Notes: generated by a model from the sequence alone, not told the origin. Positions 24,970 to 34,433 are shown, counted from the stretch's first letter. The stretch: DNA of 64,000 bases from Chloroflexota bacterium (GCA_002717385.1 PBDR01000030.1:1-64000), one strand, 5' to 3'. A program made the numbers and translations.

Positions 24970-25899
24970 ATGGTGAAAGCCTTGGTTACAGGTGGTGCAG
25001 GATTCATTGGATCCAACGTAGTTGAATTATTAATTCAGGATGGTTGGGATGTTAATGTACTCGACAATCTGTCCACAGGAAACAAAGAATTGCTTCCACA
25101 ATCCGTTAATTTGATCATTGGTGACATCCGTGACAAAGAAGCTGTCCGTATAGCAGCAAAAGACTGTAGTGTAGTCTTCCATCTTGCAGCATTTATAGTT
25201 GTAGCAGAAAGTCTTACAAAAATTACTGATTGTGTGGATATTAACGTATCCGGAACTGCAAATGTAATAGATGTTTCCGTTAAAGAAGGTATTAAACGAA
25301 TCATTTTTTCTAGTTCCTCAGCAGTTTACGCTGAAACAGCTGTATGTCCTTCACCAGAAACTGCATTATGTAAACCACAAAGTGTTTATGGACAAACTAA
25401 ACTTACAGGTGAGGAATTAATGACCCTTGCTTCTGTAGGATGTGGAATTGAAACCATATCATTGCGTTATTTCAATGTTTATGGTCCTGGCCAATCAGTT
25501 GTGGGTTCCTATCCTTCTGTCATTCCATCATTTATTAGTCGTGCACTCAATAATGAACCTCTTAGAATTTTTGGCGACGGTAATCAAACGAGAGATTTTG
25601 TTTTTGTTCAAGATGTTGCAAATGCAAATGTAAAAGCTGCTGTAGCAAATATGGGTTCTATTAAAACCACAACATGGAATATCGGTTGCGGAATTCCTAC
25701 TCCAATAATCGAACTTGCGAATTCAATAAATTCTATCTGTGGTCAAACTACTGATTCATTAACTTTTGAACCACCACTGCAAGGGGACATATATGAAAGT
25801 TGTGCTGATATACAACTTAGCAAGAAACAAATACCATGGAAGCCAACAATTTCTCTACAAGATGGATTACAGCTAACATATCATGGTTGGAAAGTATAA
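24970..25899 (+). CDS. NAD-dependent epimerase, UDP-glucose 4-epimerase-like
   Basis: A 309-residue extended SDR. ALVTGGAGFIGSNVVELL binds NAD, VFHLAAFIVVAESL follows, and the catalytic Tyr-Lys pair is in VYGQTKLTGEE, with the Ser/Thr in IIFSSSSAVYAE. RYFNVYGPGQ and FVFVQDVANANV are typical of GalE and WbpP-like epimerases. An AGAGG sequence lies before the ATG. It is one of a run of three epimerase genes, and the sugar is not determined. Confidence 0.88.
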   Translation: MVKALVTGGAGFIGSNVVELLIQDGWDVNVLDNLSTGNKELLPQSVNLIIGDIRDKEAVRIAAKDCSVVFHLAAFIVVAESLTKITDCVDINVSGTANVIDVSVKEGIKRIIFSSSSAVYAETAVCPSPETALCKPQSVYGQTKLTGEELMTLASVGCGIETISLRYFNVYGPGQSVVGSYPSVIPSFISRALNNEPLRIFGDGNQTRDFVFVQDVANANVKAAVANMGSIKTTTWNIGCGIPTPIIELANSINSICGQTTDSLTFEPPLQGDIYESCADIQLSKKQIPWKPTISLQDGLQLTYHGWKV

Positions 25900-25932
25900 T
25901 TTATATGTCATATAAACACTTCAGGAGGTTTT

Positions 25933-26946
25933 GTGGAAAATTCTATTAAAAGTGTATTGGTAATGGGTGGAGCAGGATATCTTGGATCCATGTTAACCGA
26001 ACAGTTGATTAAAGCAGGATTCAAAGTAACCATATTTGACTCCCTGTTATTTACTGATAACCACATTAAAGACCTGATAGAATCTGAACAGTGTGAACTT
26101 ATTCAGGGTGATATCAGAGATTCAAAATCAGTTGGCAAGGCCGTAAAAGAACACGACGCCGTCATACTGCTCTCGGCATTGGTGGGCGAAGGAGCCTGTG
26201 ACAGAGATCCGGACGATACAGTTTCAGTGAATATACTTGGGAGCCAAAATGTAATAGAGGCTTGCCGATATTATAAAACCAAACGATTTATCTTCGCTTC
26301 CACTGATTCCTGTTATGGAATCCAGACTGGAATATTAACCGAACTTAGTGGATTAAACCCAATTTCTCTTTATGCCGAATCAAAAACACTTATCGAACAA
26401 CGAATTTTTACTGCATTTCATGAAGACACTCAAAAAACTATGGGTGTAGCTCGTGAATCTTATCCATGGAATCCCACAATACTTCGCATGGGAACTTTAT
26501 ATGGACTTTCTAGAAGAATGCGTTTTGATCTCGTCGTTAATATATTAACTTGGCAAGCGGCTATGAGTGGCACAATTCCAATATATGGTGGAGACCAATG
26601 GCGACCATTGGTTCATGTACGCGATGCAGCTAAAGCATATTTGGCAGTATTGAATGCCCCTGATGAACTTGTATCAGGCCAAGTATTCAATGTTGGTTCA
26701 AATCCTCAAAATATTCAAATTAAGGATTTGGGAAAAATTATTGCTAAGGAATTTCCTGAAGCACAAACTGAATTCGTTCCCCAATCGCCTGACCTTAGAG
26801 ACTATCATGTGGATTTTTCAAAAATAAACAGTACACTTGGATGGGAAGCAGATTGGACTATAAGCAAAGGAATTAAAGAAATTAAAGAAAGTATACTGAG
26901 CGGTAAATTTGGTAAAGAAATCCTTCCAATTTACAGAAACAGTTGA
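25933..26946 (+). CDS. NAD-dependent epimerase/dehydratase
   Basis: A 337-residue extended SDR with a GTG start preceded by AGGAGG at 25923-25928. VMGGAGYLGSMLTEQL is the NAD motif, the active-site Y-x3-K is in LYAESKTLIEQR, and RMGTLYGLSRRMRFD and PLVHVRDAAKAY form the substrate side. The acidic sequence ALVGEGACDRDPD replaces the usual A-A-x-x-V region. It ends at the start region of the next aminotransferase gene. Substrate unknown. Confidence 0.87.
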   Translation: MENSIKSVLVMGGAGYLGSMLTEQLIKAGFKVTIFDSLLFTDNHIKDLIESEQCELIQGDIRDSKSVGKAVKEHDAVILLSALVGEGACDRDPDDTVSVNILGSQNVIEACRYYKTKRFIFASTDSCYGIQTGILTELSGLNPISLYAESKTLIEQRIFTAFHEDTQKTMGVARESYPWNPTILRMGTLYGLSRRMRFDLVVNILTWQAAMSGTIPIYGGDQWRPLVHVRDAAKAYLAVLNAPDELVSGQVFNVGSNPQNIQIKDLGKIIAKEFPEAQTEFVPQSPDLRDYHVDFSKINSTLGWEADWTISKGIKEIKESILSGKFGKEILPIYRNS

Positions 26947-26957
26947 AAATTGAACCA

Positions 26958-28154
26958 ATGGAAGAAACACAACCGATAAATGGAATTCCAACTCGAGCAA
27001 ATTTTCTTCCTTTCTCGCCACCACTTTTAGGTGAAGAAGAAGAAAAGGAAATTATTGACACTTTACGCTCAGGATGGATAACAACTGGACCTAAAACACA
27101 ACAATTTGAAAAGGATTTAGGAGCCTATCTAGGCGTCCCAAATGTTTTGACTGTAAGTTCATGCACTGCAGCATTACATTTATCAATGGTCACACTCAAT
27201 ATTGGCCCTGGTGATGAAGTAATAACTACTCCATATACATTTTCATCAACTGCTCATGTTGTACTCTACGTTGGAGCAAAACCAGTATTTGCTGATATAA
27301 GCCCCGATACATTCAATATCAACCCCAACAATATTGAATCACTTATAACTGATAAAACCAAAGCAATCATAACAATGGATTATGGTGGTCATCCATGTGA
27401 TATTGACCCAATATTGGAAATTGCAAAAAAACACAATCTAAAAGTTGTTGTGGACGCAGCTCATTCAATTGGATCTAAATACAAGAATGAAAAGGTTGGC
27501 AACAAAGGCGATATTGTTTGCTTTAGCTTTTACGCTACAAAAAACCTTGCTACAGGTGAAGGGGGAGCAATGGTCTCGATGGACCCTGAATTGATATCTC
27601 AAGCAAGAATAATGGCAATGTATGGAATAAGTGATGCAAGGCAAATCTGGCAACGATATACTCCAAAAGGATCTTGGTATTACGATGTTCCATTCTTAGG
27701 TTACAAGTATAATTTTACTGACATTCAAGCATCTTTGGGTATTCATCAATTACGAAAATTAGACTATTTCAACCAACGACGAAGAGAAAACGCACAGGTG
27801 TATTATGAAATCTTAGAGAAATGTTCAAATGTTCGCCTGCCTATTGAACGAGCAGATGTATATTCAAATTTCCACCTATTTCCGATTCTGCTAAATCTAG
27901 AATCCCTTTCTATTGATCGAGGAGAATTTATAGACTATCTTCGAGCAGAAAATGTAGGAGTAAGTGTTCTTTGGCCACCATTACCAAATCATACACTTTA
28001 TAGAGAATTGGGATTCAATCTAGAAAATTACCCAGAATCTGAGTACGTTTTCCAACGCATTATCAATGTTCCTGTTTCACCTGCAGCAAGTGTTGATGAT
28101 ATACGTGATGCAGCAACAGCTATTCTCAAAATTTGTAACCACTTTTCCAAATAA
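26958..28154 (+). CDS. DegT/DnrJ/EryC1 sugar aminotransferase
   Basis: A 398-residue PLP-dependent sugar transaminase. K195 in SFYATKNLATGEGG forms the Schiff base and D166 in VVVDAAHSIGSKY contacts PLP. SGWITTGPKTQQFEK and SSCTAALHLS match the ArnB/PseC/LegC group. The ATG at 26958 is used; a TTG 15 bases earlier overlaps the previous stop. No strong ribosome binding site is seen, so it may be coupled to the upstream gene. It probably forms a 4-amino-6-deoxy sugar. Confidence 0.92.
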   Translation: MEETQPINGIPTRANFLPFSPPLLGEEEEKEIIDTLRSGWITTGPKTQQFEKDLGAYLGVPNVLTVSSCTAALHLSMVTLNIGPGDEVITTPYTFSSTAHVVLYVGAKPVFADISPDTFNINPNNIESLITDKTKAIITMDYGGHPCDIDPILEIAKKHNLKVVVDAAHSIGSKYKNEKVGNKGDIVCFSFYATKNLATGEGGAMVSMDPELISQARIMAMYGISDARQIWQRYTPKGSWYYDVPFLGYKYNFTDIQASLGIHQLRKLDYFNQRRRENAQVYYEILEKCSNVRLPIERADVYSNFHLFPILLNLESLSIDRGEFIDYLRAENVGVSVLWPPLPNHTLYRELGFNLENYPESEYVFQRIINVPVSPAASVDDIRDAATAILKICNHFSK

Positions 28155-28159
28155 TTCAA

Positions 28160-28912
28160 ATGAAACAACAAAAAGTAATATCTACAATTGAAGCAAGAAT
28201 GGCATCAACTCGCCTACCTGGGAAATCAATGGCATTAATCGTTGGTAAGCCAGCACTTGAATTATTAATAGAAAGATTGCAAAGGGCAAAAGAAGTAGAA
28301 CAAATAATAGTGGCAACTACAATACAACCTGAGGACGATGTAATAGAAGAATTATGTCATCAATTGAACATATCATGTTATCGAGGAAGTTCGGATGATG
28401 TACTTGACCGACTTGTCAGAGCAGCCGAATCGATTAATGGCGACATTATTGCTCAGATTACAGGTGATTGTATTATTACATGTCCAGAAATTACTGATCT
28501 TGCCATACAAACCTTTAAAACTGTAAACTGCGACTATCTTTCAAACTTAATGACCCAAACATATCCACAAGGGGTTGATATTCGAGTATTTAGATTCAAA
28601 GACGTGAAAGAAATTGCTGACTCTCTTGCTATAAACGACCAACCATGCAGAGAACATCCATACCTATATTTTGAAGAACATCCTGAAAAATATGAAATCT
28701 ATCAACTCTTAGCATCTCCCAAGCATTTTCGACCTGAATGGCGACTGGATTTAGACTATGAAAAGGACTTACAATTACTTAGAAAAGTATTCGAAGACAT
28801 TTATCCCAATAATCCACATTTCAATTTGGAGAATTTAATAGAATATCTTGATAATAACCCTGAATTGCAATCAATTAATTCAGGAATGATACGAAAACCG
28901 CTTCGACCATAA
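28160..28912 (+). CDS. SpsF-type cytidylyltransferase
   Basis: A 250-residue nucleotidyltransferase of the SpsF/CMP-KDO-synthetase-like group, which activates acidic sugars with CTP. The NTP loop IEARMASTRLPGKSM is at residues 10-24, IIVATTIQPEDD follows, and the ITGDCIITCP metal motif and CYRGSSDDVLDRL are conserved. It lies five bases after the aminotransferase. With the NeuB genes it may activate a nonulosonic acid. A paralogue is at 35275. Confidence 0.88.
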   Translation: MKQQKVISTIEARMASTRLPGKSMALIVGKPALELLIERLQRAKEVEQIIVATTIQPEDDVIEELCHQLNISCYRGSSDDVLDRLVRAAESINGDIIAQITGDCIITCPEITDLAIQTFKTVNCDYLSNLMTQTYPQGVDIRVFRFKDVKEIADSLAINDQPCREHPYLYFEEHPEKYEIYQLLASPKHFRPEWRLDLDYEKDLQLLRKVFEDIYPNNPHFNLENLIEYLDNNPELQSINSGMIRKPLRP

Positions 28913-28938
28913 TCATACTTAATAGGGAAGGATAAAAA

Positions 28939-29883
28939 ATGTTAGCAGTTGTAACTGGAGGTTCTGGATTTATAGGTTCACATGTCGTAGATAAACTTCG
29001 GGATCGGGGAATACGTGTAAGAATTTTTGATATGTCTAAACCTCGAAATCGAGATGACGTAGAATATTATCAGGGAAGTTTACTTGATATCGACGCAATA
29101 CAAATGGCATTTTCAGGAGCAGATGCAGTATTCCATTTGGCAGCTATTGCAGATGTAAACGAAGTATTTGAATCCCCTTTAAGGTCTGAAGCAATAAACG
29201 CAAGAGGCACTATCAACGTCCTTGAAGCTGCAAGATGGGCAAAAGTTAAAAGAGTAATATATGGCAGCACTATATGGGTATACAGCGAGGTTGCAGACAG
29301 TGAGGTTGACGAGGATACCCCACTGGGAAGTCCAACACACTTGTATACTTCTACTAAGTTAGTCGGAGAATATTATTGCAAAGCTTATAGTGAACTATAT
29401 GGGCTCGAGACAACTGTTCTCAGATATGGAATACCATATGGTCCACGTAGTAGACCTGCAGGAGTCATACCAATTTTTGTAAGAAGAGCACTTGAAAAAC
29501 AACCGATTACAATTCAGGGTGATGGATTACAGTTTCGAAAATTTATCTATGTAGAAGATGTAGCAGAAGGAAATGCCTTAGCATTAAAGCCTCAAGCAGC
29601 AAATAAAACATATAACCTCGAGGGAAATGAAAAAGTCTCGATTAAAGAATTAGCAGAAATTGTAAAGAGAATTATTGGTGACGTTGATATTCAATATACT
29701 GAAGGACGTCCTGGGGATTTCGAAGGAAAAGAAATTTCTAATCTCCGTGCAGCAACAGATTTAGATTGGCATCCAAAGGTTGGAGTAGAAGAAGGCATCC
29801 GGCGATACATCGAATGGTATAAACAATCAGAAGAAGCAAAAAAAAATCTTTGGACTACCGTAGACAAATCAATATTGGAGTGA
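28939..29883 (+). CDS. NAD-dependent sugar epimerase/dehydratase
   Basis: A 314-residue extended SDR. VVTGGSGFIGSHVVDKL binds NAD, VFHLAAIADVNEVF follows, and the active site is LYTSTKLVGEYY. LRYGIPYGPRSRPAG, FRKFIYVEDVAEG and YNLEGNEKVSIKELAE align region by region with the epimerase at 23992, so the two are probably paralogues. It lies between an SpsF-type and a NeuB gene. The substrate is not known. Confidence 0.88.
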   Translation: MLAVVTGGSGFIGSHVVDKLRDRGIRVRIFDMSKPRNRDDVEYYQGSLLDIDAIQMAFSGADAVFHLAAIADVNEVFESPLRSEAINARGTINVLEAARWAKVKRVIYGSTIWVYSEVADSEVDEDTPLGSPTHLYTSTKLVGEYYCKAYSELYGLETTVLRYGIPYGPRSRPAGVIPIFVRRALEKQPITIQGDGLQFRKFIYVEDVAEGNALALKPQAANKTYNLEGNEKVSIKELAEIVKRIIGDVDIQYTEGRPGDFEGKEISNLRAATDLDWHPKVGVEEGIRRYIEWYKQSEEAKKNLWTTVDKSILE

Positions 29884-29892
29884 TGTATTAAT

Positions 29893-30900
29893 ATGGACAT
29901 CCAGTATTCACTCTACAACAGCATAATTTCTAAGCCCCCAATATTTATTGCAGAAATTGGAGGAAATCATAATGGAGATGTGGTTTTAGCCCAAAAAATG
30001 ATAGATGCTGCCATTTCATCTGGTGCCCAAATTATAAAATTTCAAACGTATTCAATGTCTGATTTTGTTTCTAAAGATCATATTTCCTATGACGTTTTTG
30101 CTCAAGAAAACCTAACATATGAAGAATTTGCAGGACTAGCAAATTATTGCAAGCAAAAGAATGTAATATTTCTCTCAACCCCATTCGACGAAAAAAGCGT
30201 AGATTTCTTGGACGATCTTGGGATTCCCGCCTTCAAAATAGCATCAGGTGATTTAACCCACATTAAACTTATTCGCTATATAGCGAAAAAAGACAAGCCT
30301 ATTTTTCTTTCTACTGGAGCTTCTACATGGCAAATGATTGATGAAGCGGTAAATAGCATAACAAATTTAACAAACTCCCAACTTGCCTTGCTCCATTGTG
30401 TAGCGGCATATCCTGCACCAGATAACGAAACGAATTTATCACTTATTAATGAATTGCAAAATCGTTACGGTAAAACAACTGGCTTTTCAGATCATAGCTT
30501 AGGGATCGACGTAAGTCTGGCTGCAATTGCACTTGGTGCTCAAATCATTGAAAAACATTTCACTATTGACCGATCATTGCCAGGTGGAGATAACGATATT
30601 TCAATATTGCCAAATGAATTAAAACAAATGATTGATTCTGCAAATCGAATTATCCTAGCAATTGGATCATGTGAAAGAACTCCTACTGACTCAGAAATGG
30701 AAATTGAAAATCTGATCCGAAGAGGCTTAATAGTAACTAAAAGCCTTAAGACTGGAGATGTATTATCATTAGGTGACATATCTGCAGTTCGACCAATAAT
30801 AGGCATCCCAGCCAATGAAATCGATAACATCGTGGGAAAATATATTAACAAAGATCTTAAAGAAATGTCTCCAATTCAATGGGATGATATATCTAATTAA
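29893..30900 (+). CDS. NeuB-family nonulosonate synthase with C-terminal SAF domain
   Basis: A 335-residue PEP-condensing synthase. The catalytic TIM barrel (about 1-265) contains PIFIAEIGGNHNGD, IIKFQTYSM, LSTPFDEKSVDFL, FKIASGDLTH, LLHCVAAYPAP, GFSDHSLGID and EKHFTIDRSLPGGDND. The C-terminal antifreeze-like SAF domain (about 275-330) contains RRGLIVTKSLKTGDVL. This is the usual NeuB/LegI/PseI layout, unlike the shorter copy at 22420. The product could be legionaminic- or sialic-like; the sequence does not decide. Confidence 0.92.
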   Translation: MDIQYSLYNSIISKPPIFIAEIGGNHNGDVVLAQKMIDAAISSGAQIIKFQTYSMSDFVSKDHISYDVFAQENLTYEEFAGLANYCKQKNVIFLSTPFDEKSVDFLDDLGIPAFKIASGDLTHIKLIRYIAKKDKPIFLSTGASTWQMIDEAVNSITNLTNSQLALLHCVAAYPAPDNETNLSLINELQNRYGKTTGFSDHSLGIDVSLAAIALGAQIIEKHFTIDRSLPGGDNDISILPNELKQMIDSANRIILAIGSCERTPTDSEMEIENLIRRGLIVTKSLKTGDVLSLGDISAVRPIIGIPANEIDNIVGKYINKDLKEMSPIQWDDISN

Positions 30901-30979
30901 TAGGAATTAATGAACAAAAAAATTATTTTCAAGGAATCCCAGTTAATAATTATAAAGGAAGGATTCAAAATAGATCTTA

Positions 30980-31765
30980 ATGGTTAAACTATGTGTTCCT
31001 GAAACTGATATTTTTCGCCGAAATAAACATGATCTGTTACCGCTTGTTTCTGGATTATCATTCAAACAACCAAACAATGAAGAGTATCCTGGGAAAGAAT
31101 TGATGCTTGAATGTTCATTAAATATAGGAAGTCCTAATTTCCTATCTGAATTAGCTAACTTAGGATTACTCGAAGCACTAAAAAGCAATCGTTTCACTTC
31201 TTTTGCATGCGATATTGGACCTGCATGGGAAACGTTTATTGAAAACGGCAAATCACCCAACGGCTACCCAAGATATTTACCTGGAACCAATCCATTAAGT
31301 GATGAAAAATATATTGAATTTGGAAAAGATAATATAGCTTTTATAAGAAATAATTTTGATGGGTTAATTAAGGTTGAAAACCTAAACTATTTCGATACCG
31401 GAGCATATGAACGCGTATGCGAACCTGAATTTATTTCAATGATCATTAATGAATTAGATATCGAACTGCTCTTAGATATTGGACACTTAATTATATGTGT
31501 TAAGAATATGAACATACCTCTTGAGTCTTATCTTGATGATATTCCATTAAATACAATTTCAGAAGTTCAAATAAGTGGATCAAATATTGTTAATGGTGTT
31601 TTGGAAGACACGCACGAAATACCTAGTGAAACAGATATGGAAATACTTGATCATATACTTTCTAGGATTAAACCAAAATATCTTACGTTAGAATATTACA
31701 AAAATGATCAGGCACTGATAAAAGGATATAGGGATTTAGAAAAATGGTTACAGAATCGGGAATGA
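30980..31765 (+). CDS. DUF692/MNIO-like TIM-barrel protein
   Basis: A 261-residue protein. The C-terminal half follows the DUF692 (multinuclear non-heme iron oxidase) order: VEN, then CEPEFISMI, LLLDIGHL, a SYLDDIPLNTISEVQISGS segment, DTHEIP and LTLEYYK. DUF692 proteins usually have DVNN, EIHLAG and IEWD at these points, so several expected metal ligands are changed (N to H, H to Q, D to K). It could instead be a xylose-isomerase-like sugar isomerase. No RiPP-type precursor or partner is adjacent. The ATG lacks a well-placed ribosome binding site, but an in-frame stop nine bases upstream leaves no earlier choice. Confidence 0.6.
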   Translation: MVKLCVPETDIFRRNKHDLLPLVSGLSFKQPNNEEYPGKELMLECSLNIGSPNFLSELANLGLLEALKSNRFTSFACDIGPAWETFIENGKSPNGYPRYLPGTNPLSDEKYIEFGKDNIAFIRNNFDGLIKVENLNYFDTGAYERVCEPEFISMIINELDIELLLDIGHLIICVKNMNIPLESYLDDIPLNTISEVQISGSNIVNGVLEDTHEIPSETDMEILDHILSRIKPKYLTLEYYKNDQALIKGYRDLEKWLQNRE

Positions 31766-31772
31766 AAATCAA

Positions 31773-33413
31773 ATGAAATTTGTTTTTTGTGGTGATAAAG
31801 ATATAGCGGTCTTATGTCTAGAAGAACTTGTTAATCAAGGTGAAGAAATATCTGCAGTATTTGCACTTCCTTCAGGATACTGGAGTCAGATTTCAGAAGA
31901 AGATCAAAAAAATGATTGGTATCAGTCATTAGAAAGATTTGCTAAATCAAAAAATATTCCAACGTATTGCCCAGAAAATATTAATGACAATAAATATGTT
32001 GATATTATTAAAGCTTTAGAACCTGACGTTTTATTTTCGATATCATGGGATCAGATGATAGATGAAACCATTCTCAAAATACCCAAGATTGGGGCGTTCA
32101 ATATGCATGGTTCTTTACTACCTGAAAACCGAGGGCATGCGCCACTTAATTGGTCATTAATAAAAGGGTATACAAACACAGGTGTTACAATGCACAGAAT
32201 GACTAGAAAGGCAGACCAAGGAACAATTGTAAAACAACAACAAGTACCTATCTCATTCACAGATTCTGCCAATCTTTTATATAAAAAACTCGTCAAAGCA
32301 CAATTTTCAGTTTTTAAGAATTTTCTTGAAGACATTCTTACAGATTCAATTACAGAATTTGAACAAAATCATGGTATGAGCACCTACGGGAAAAGGCGAA
32401 AACCTATTGATGGTAACATTGATTGGAATCAATCAGGTTTTGATATATATAACTTTATAAGAGCTTTAGGGAAACCTTATCCAGGAGCATTTACTTATTT
32501 TCGCGGAAAAAAACTTTTTGTATGGAATGCAACACTCTATGAAAATTATTCACAGCAAAGATCTGAAGGAACAATAATTGACTGCATAATTCCAAATACA
32601 ATAAGAGTTCAATGCAATAAAGGTTCAGTTTTACTTACTAATGTCCAGTTTGAAAATGAAAACGCAATGGTTTCTTCAGAATTCCTTAATGCCTTAGAAA
32701 TCAATATTGGAGAAACATTGACCCAGAATAATTCACAGGGTAAGGATACAAAAATTTACGATATGAACATATGGAGACATATGGAATTCTATCAAGGAAG
32801 ACTTACTTCAAGAGTTAGAAATGAAGAACCTGCTTTGGACTGTGAGCTTCAATGTTATGAAATTCTAAAACCTCTATTACAACCTCACATGAAATTATTG
32901 GATGCTGGATGTGGAACTGGATATTACTATCGAACATTACAACCACTGAACATTGATTACTATGGGATTGATAGTTGTCCAGAATTTATACATGCAGGAC
33001 AAAAAGAAATTCATAGATATGGTTTGTCTCCAAAAAAACTTCGCATAATGGATATGGAGGATTTAACTGGTGAGAAATATGACTGTGTAATTGCTATTAA
33101 TTCATTACTTTATTGTTCAAATTACCATGTAGCATTAGACAGACTTCTCAACGCAACATCAAAATACTTACTTATTAGAACTCTTCTAGGAGATTCAACT
33201 ATATATCGATATGAAGAAGATGGATATCTTGATGAAGGTTATAACCATTTAAAATCACATTTTAATATCTATTCCATAAATGAAATGAGCGAGTTTATAT
33301 CAGAACGAGGATTTAAAGTTACACATATAGTCGACCAACACACACAGGACATACCTGAAATGGTCATTGGTAAAATCCATCCCTGGAGAATTCTACTCTG
33401 CGAAAGGGAATAG
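31773..33413 (+). CDS. Sugar formyltransferase-SAM methyltransferase fusion
   Basis: A 546-residue two-domain protein. Residues 1 to about 310 are a methionyl-tRNA-formyltransferase-like enzyme: catalytic N110 and H112 in FNMHGSLLPENRG, D148 in RKADQGTIV, and an Fmt C-terminal-like subdomain (IDWNQSGFDIYNFIRALGKP). Such enzymes outside tRNA metabolism formylate amino sugars from formyl-tetrahydrofolate (ArnA, VioF and related). Residues about 330-546 are a class I methyltransferase with LLDAGCGTGYYYR at about 375-387. It probably formylates and methylates the same or sequential sugar intermediates; substrate unknown. Confidence 0.85.
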   Translation: MKFVFCGDKDIAVLCLEELVNQGEEISAVFALPSGYWSQISEEDQKNDWYQSLERFAKSKNIPTYCPENINDNKYVDIIKALEPDVLFSISWDQMIDETILKIPKIGAFNMHGSLLPENRGHAPLNWSLIKGYTNTGVTMHRMTRKADQGTIVKQQQVPISFTDSANLLYKKLVKAQFSVFKNFLEDILTDSITEFEQNHGMSTYGKRRKPIDGNIDWNQSGFDIYNFIRALGKPYPGAFTYFRGKKLFVWNATLYENYSQQRSEGTIIDCIIPNTIRVQCNKGSVLLTNVQFENENAMVSSEFLNALEINIGETLTQNNSQGKDTKIYDMNIWRHMEFYQGRLTSRVRNEEPALDCELQCYEILKPLLQPHMKLLDAGCGTGYYYRTLQPLNIDYYGIDSCPEFIHAGQKEIHRYGLSPKKLRIMDMEDLTGEKYDCVIAINSLLYCSNYHVALDRLLNATSKYLLIRTLLGDSTIYRYEEDGYLDEGYNHLKSHFNIYSINEMSEFISERGFKVTHIVDQHTQDIPEMVIGKIHPWRILLCERE

Positions 33414-33414
33414 G

Positions 33415-34416
33415 ATGTTAAAAAAATTCTTAATCATCGGTCTGGGTTCTATTGGTGAGCGTCATTTAAAAAATTTATTATACTTAGAAGAAAAAAATAT
33501 CGCTGTCCTCAGAACTACTAGTCGAAAACCTAGAACTATAGATGAAGATTCTTATATTACTTTCACTTCAGAAGAGGAAGCTTTTAATTGGAATCCCAAC
33601 GTTGTGCTAATAACAAACCCCACATATCTCCACATCCCTATCGCACTAAAAGCAGCATCGAATAATATCCATCTTTTCATAGATATTCCCCTATCTAATT
33701 CATTAGAAGGAACTGAACAACTAAACCAATACATTCAAGAAAACAAGCTCATAAGCCTGATGGGTTATAATCTTCGATTTCACCCATGTCTTCAATACAT
33801 ACATAAACTTCTCTTAGAAGAAACAATTGGCAAGGTAATATCAGTGCAAGCTGAGTGTGCCAGCTATCTCCCTAACTGGCATCCATGGGAAGACTACAGA
33901 GGCGGTTATTCTGCAGATAAATCCATGGGAGGTGGAGCACTCTTGGCAGCTGGCGTCCATGAACTTGACTATTTCCGATGGATGTTTGGTTCATTTAAAA
34001 GTATTTACGCCACAACTGGTGATAACAAAATACTCAAATTAAAAAATGGGGCTGAAGAATCTATCACTTTAAGCATAGAATTTCAAAACAATATAATTGG
34101 GGAATTGCACTGTGATTTAATTCAACAACCCTATAGCCGTTGGTGTAAAATTATTGGAGAAAAAGGTACTATTTACTGGAATTTTCTGGAAAACAAAGTA
34201 ATGCTTTATCACACAAACAATTCTAGATGGGAAATCGCATCTGATTTTTCTTCAATGGACTATAATGAAACTTACATTAATCAGTTAATTCATTTACGGA
34301 CATGTTTAGAAAATGGAAATCAGAGTATAAATTCTATCGATCAAGGAATTGAAAATCTGGAGGCTGCACTCGCCGCTCACAAATCAGCTGAAACAAAAAA
34401 AATAGTTATGCTATGA
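33415..34416 (+). CDS. Gfo/Idh/MocA-family oxidoreductase
   Basis: A 333-residue NAD(P)-dependent sugar oxidoreductase. FLIIGLGSIGERHLKNL (5-21) is the dinucleotide motif, VLITNPTYLHIPIAL follows, and AAGVHELDYFRWMFG is the GxHxxD-type catalytic segment. The usual E-K-P motif reads DIPLSNS, so the conserved lysine is replaced. The ATG at 33415 directly follows the previous stop. Gfo/Idh proteins of this kind occur beside NeuB and SDR genes in nonulosonate clusters such as Campylobacter ptm. Confidence 0.85.
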   Translation: MLKKFLIIGLGSIGERHLKNLLYLEEKNIAVLRTTSRKPRTIDEDSYITFTSEEEAFNWNPNVVLITNPTYLHIPIALKAASNNIHLFIDIPLSNSLEGTEQLNQYIQENKLISLMGYNLRFHPCLQYIHKLLLEETIGKVISVQAECASYLPNWHPWEDYRGGYSADKSMGGGALLAAGVHELDYFRWMFGSFKSIYATTGDNKILKLKNGAEESITLSIEFQNNIIGELHCDLIQQPYSRWCKIIGEKGTIYWNFLENKVMLYHTNNSRWEIASDFSSMDYNETYINQLIHLRTCLENGNQSINSIDQGIENLEAALAAHKSAETKKIVML

Positions 34417-34433
34417 ATGGAGGAATTGAATCA

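Noticed and set aside
27311-27339. Hairpin with 9-bp arms and an 11-base loop in an aminotransferase gene
   Set aside because: Short arms and a large loop within coding sequence; not above chance.
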